Below the pieces are notes generated by a model. It was not told the DNA's origin and did not search any database. It saw only the letters and a list, made by a program, of their open reading frames with translations. Made by a program: the position numbers and the translations under genes. Source: Leishmania donovani (taxonomy: Eukaryota; Euglenozoa; Kinetoplastea; Trypanosomatida; Trypanosomatidae). Taken from it: a stretch of 64,000 bases of DNA. The DNA is taken from NCBI RefSeq assembly GCF_000227135.1, contig NC_018258.1, positions 528,318 to 592,317 of the forward strand, given 5' to 3'. Shown here one piece after another: positions 63,600-64,000 of the stretch. Numbering within the stretch: position 1 is the stretch's first letter; each line of letters begins with the position of its first letter.

Positions 63600-64000
63600 A
63601 AATCGAATTCGCGTCAACGACTACAAGGCCGCAACCACGATGATGGCGCTCGCTTACATGCCATTGCCCACTGTGTAGCTTGCCATGCCCGTGGCACCGG
63701 GGAGAAGTACTGTCGTATACTGCATACCGGCAGTGGCCGCTTCGAGCCACGGCGGCGCAGAAACGTCGGCCTTCTCCACCGGAATGTGAATCCTCAGCGG
63801 CGGAAAGAATCATGCACCATTGGAGGGTTCCGTTCGAACCCTCGCTAGTATTGCTGCTCGACTTCCTTTCACCAGCGGTGCCGTCTCCCGGCGCCAACAT
63901 GCGCTTACAAGGCAAAAAAAGAGCTCAGAGAGACGCTGGAAACGCTTCCGGAAGCAGCGTACTCGGTAGCTGTCGCTGAGTTCCGAGGGGCAAGTTGTGC
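63600..64000. other. GC-richer island at the window end, unassigned
   Basis: Composition changes from purine-rich spacer to balanced sequence. The minus strand has a short frame with HIPVEKADVSAPPWLEAA ending in a stop near 63650. This could be the 3' end of a gene or a retroposon remnant, but an in-frame stop lies just upstream and I cannot assign it. Confidence 0.3.

Larger units (their letters stand above)
58477..64000. other. Spacer to window end
   Basis: No supported gene. It includes the leader of the 56869-58476 gene, a G12 run (58748-58759), a GC-rich retroposon-like element (about 58950-59310), long purine-rich stretches with A runs, a G13 run (62241-62253), a short TG run (about 63269-63282) and a GC-richer end (about 63600-64000). 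The next gene upstream in the unit must lie beyond 64000. Confidence 0.75.

Noticed and set aside
63815..63850. tRNA-like B box (GTTCGAACC) near 63831
   Set aside because: Flanking bases do not form a T-arm stem of the right geometry and no A box or acceptor stem is found; it is just a small inverted repeat.

Overview
The window reads as nuclear DNA of a trypanosomatid, most likely Leishmania or a close relative (Leishmaniinae). All six supported protein-coding loci lie on the minus strand. They are intronless, GC-rich and rich in Ala, Ser, Pro and Thr. They are separated by very long spacers whose plus strand is strongly purine-rich, so the transcribed strand is rich in polypyrimidine tracts. 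That is the layout of a polycistronic unit processed by spliced-leader trans-splicing and polyadenylation. A degenerate ingi/L1Tc-like retroposon remnant and a probable SIDER-type signature fit the same group.

Layout. 1-5281: a broken ABCC (MRP-type) ABC transporter locus with three assembly gaps. It holds one long gene body (1-3846) and two 5' ends (3946-4836 and 5087-5281). The duplicated segments indicate at least two tandem paralogues. An unusual CAP-Gly-like segment sits between the ABCC N-terminal linker and the first membrane domain. 7666-10749: a basic, low-complexity protein ending in a coiled coil. 12967-17958: a 1663-residue, mostly disordered protein of unknown function. 19861-27564: a 2567-residue PP2C-family phosphatase with a B-box/UBP-like zinc-finger region and long disordered inserts. 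37088-42796: a 1902-residue protein with a cold-shock domain split by an insertion of about 205 residues. 56869-58476: a smaller cold-shock-domain protein that shares the same core motifs.

Spacers. The spacers of 9.5 kb (27565-37087) and 14 kb (42797-56868) are unusually long for this group. They contain homopurine runs, (TG)n/(CA)n and (TA)n microsatellites and a few GC-rich islands. One island (about 46730-47750) carries a frame-shifted RNase H remnant. Another (about 58950-59310) carries a hairpin like the 5' signature of trypanosomatid retroposons. I saw no rRNA or tRNA gene, CRISPR array, or plus-strand gene that I could support.

Function. The genes look functionally unrelated: a transporter, a phosphatase, two putative RNA-binding proteins and two unknowns. 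This is usual for such polycistrons. Control is expected to be post-transcriptional, through the long UTRs and their retroposon-derived elements. The most notable observations are the CAP-Gly-like segment in an ABC transporter, the split cold-shock domain with a nearby paralogue, the zinc-finger/PP2C fusion, and the retroposon relics in the long spacer.
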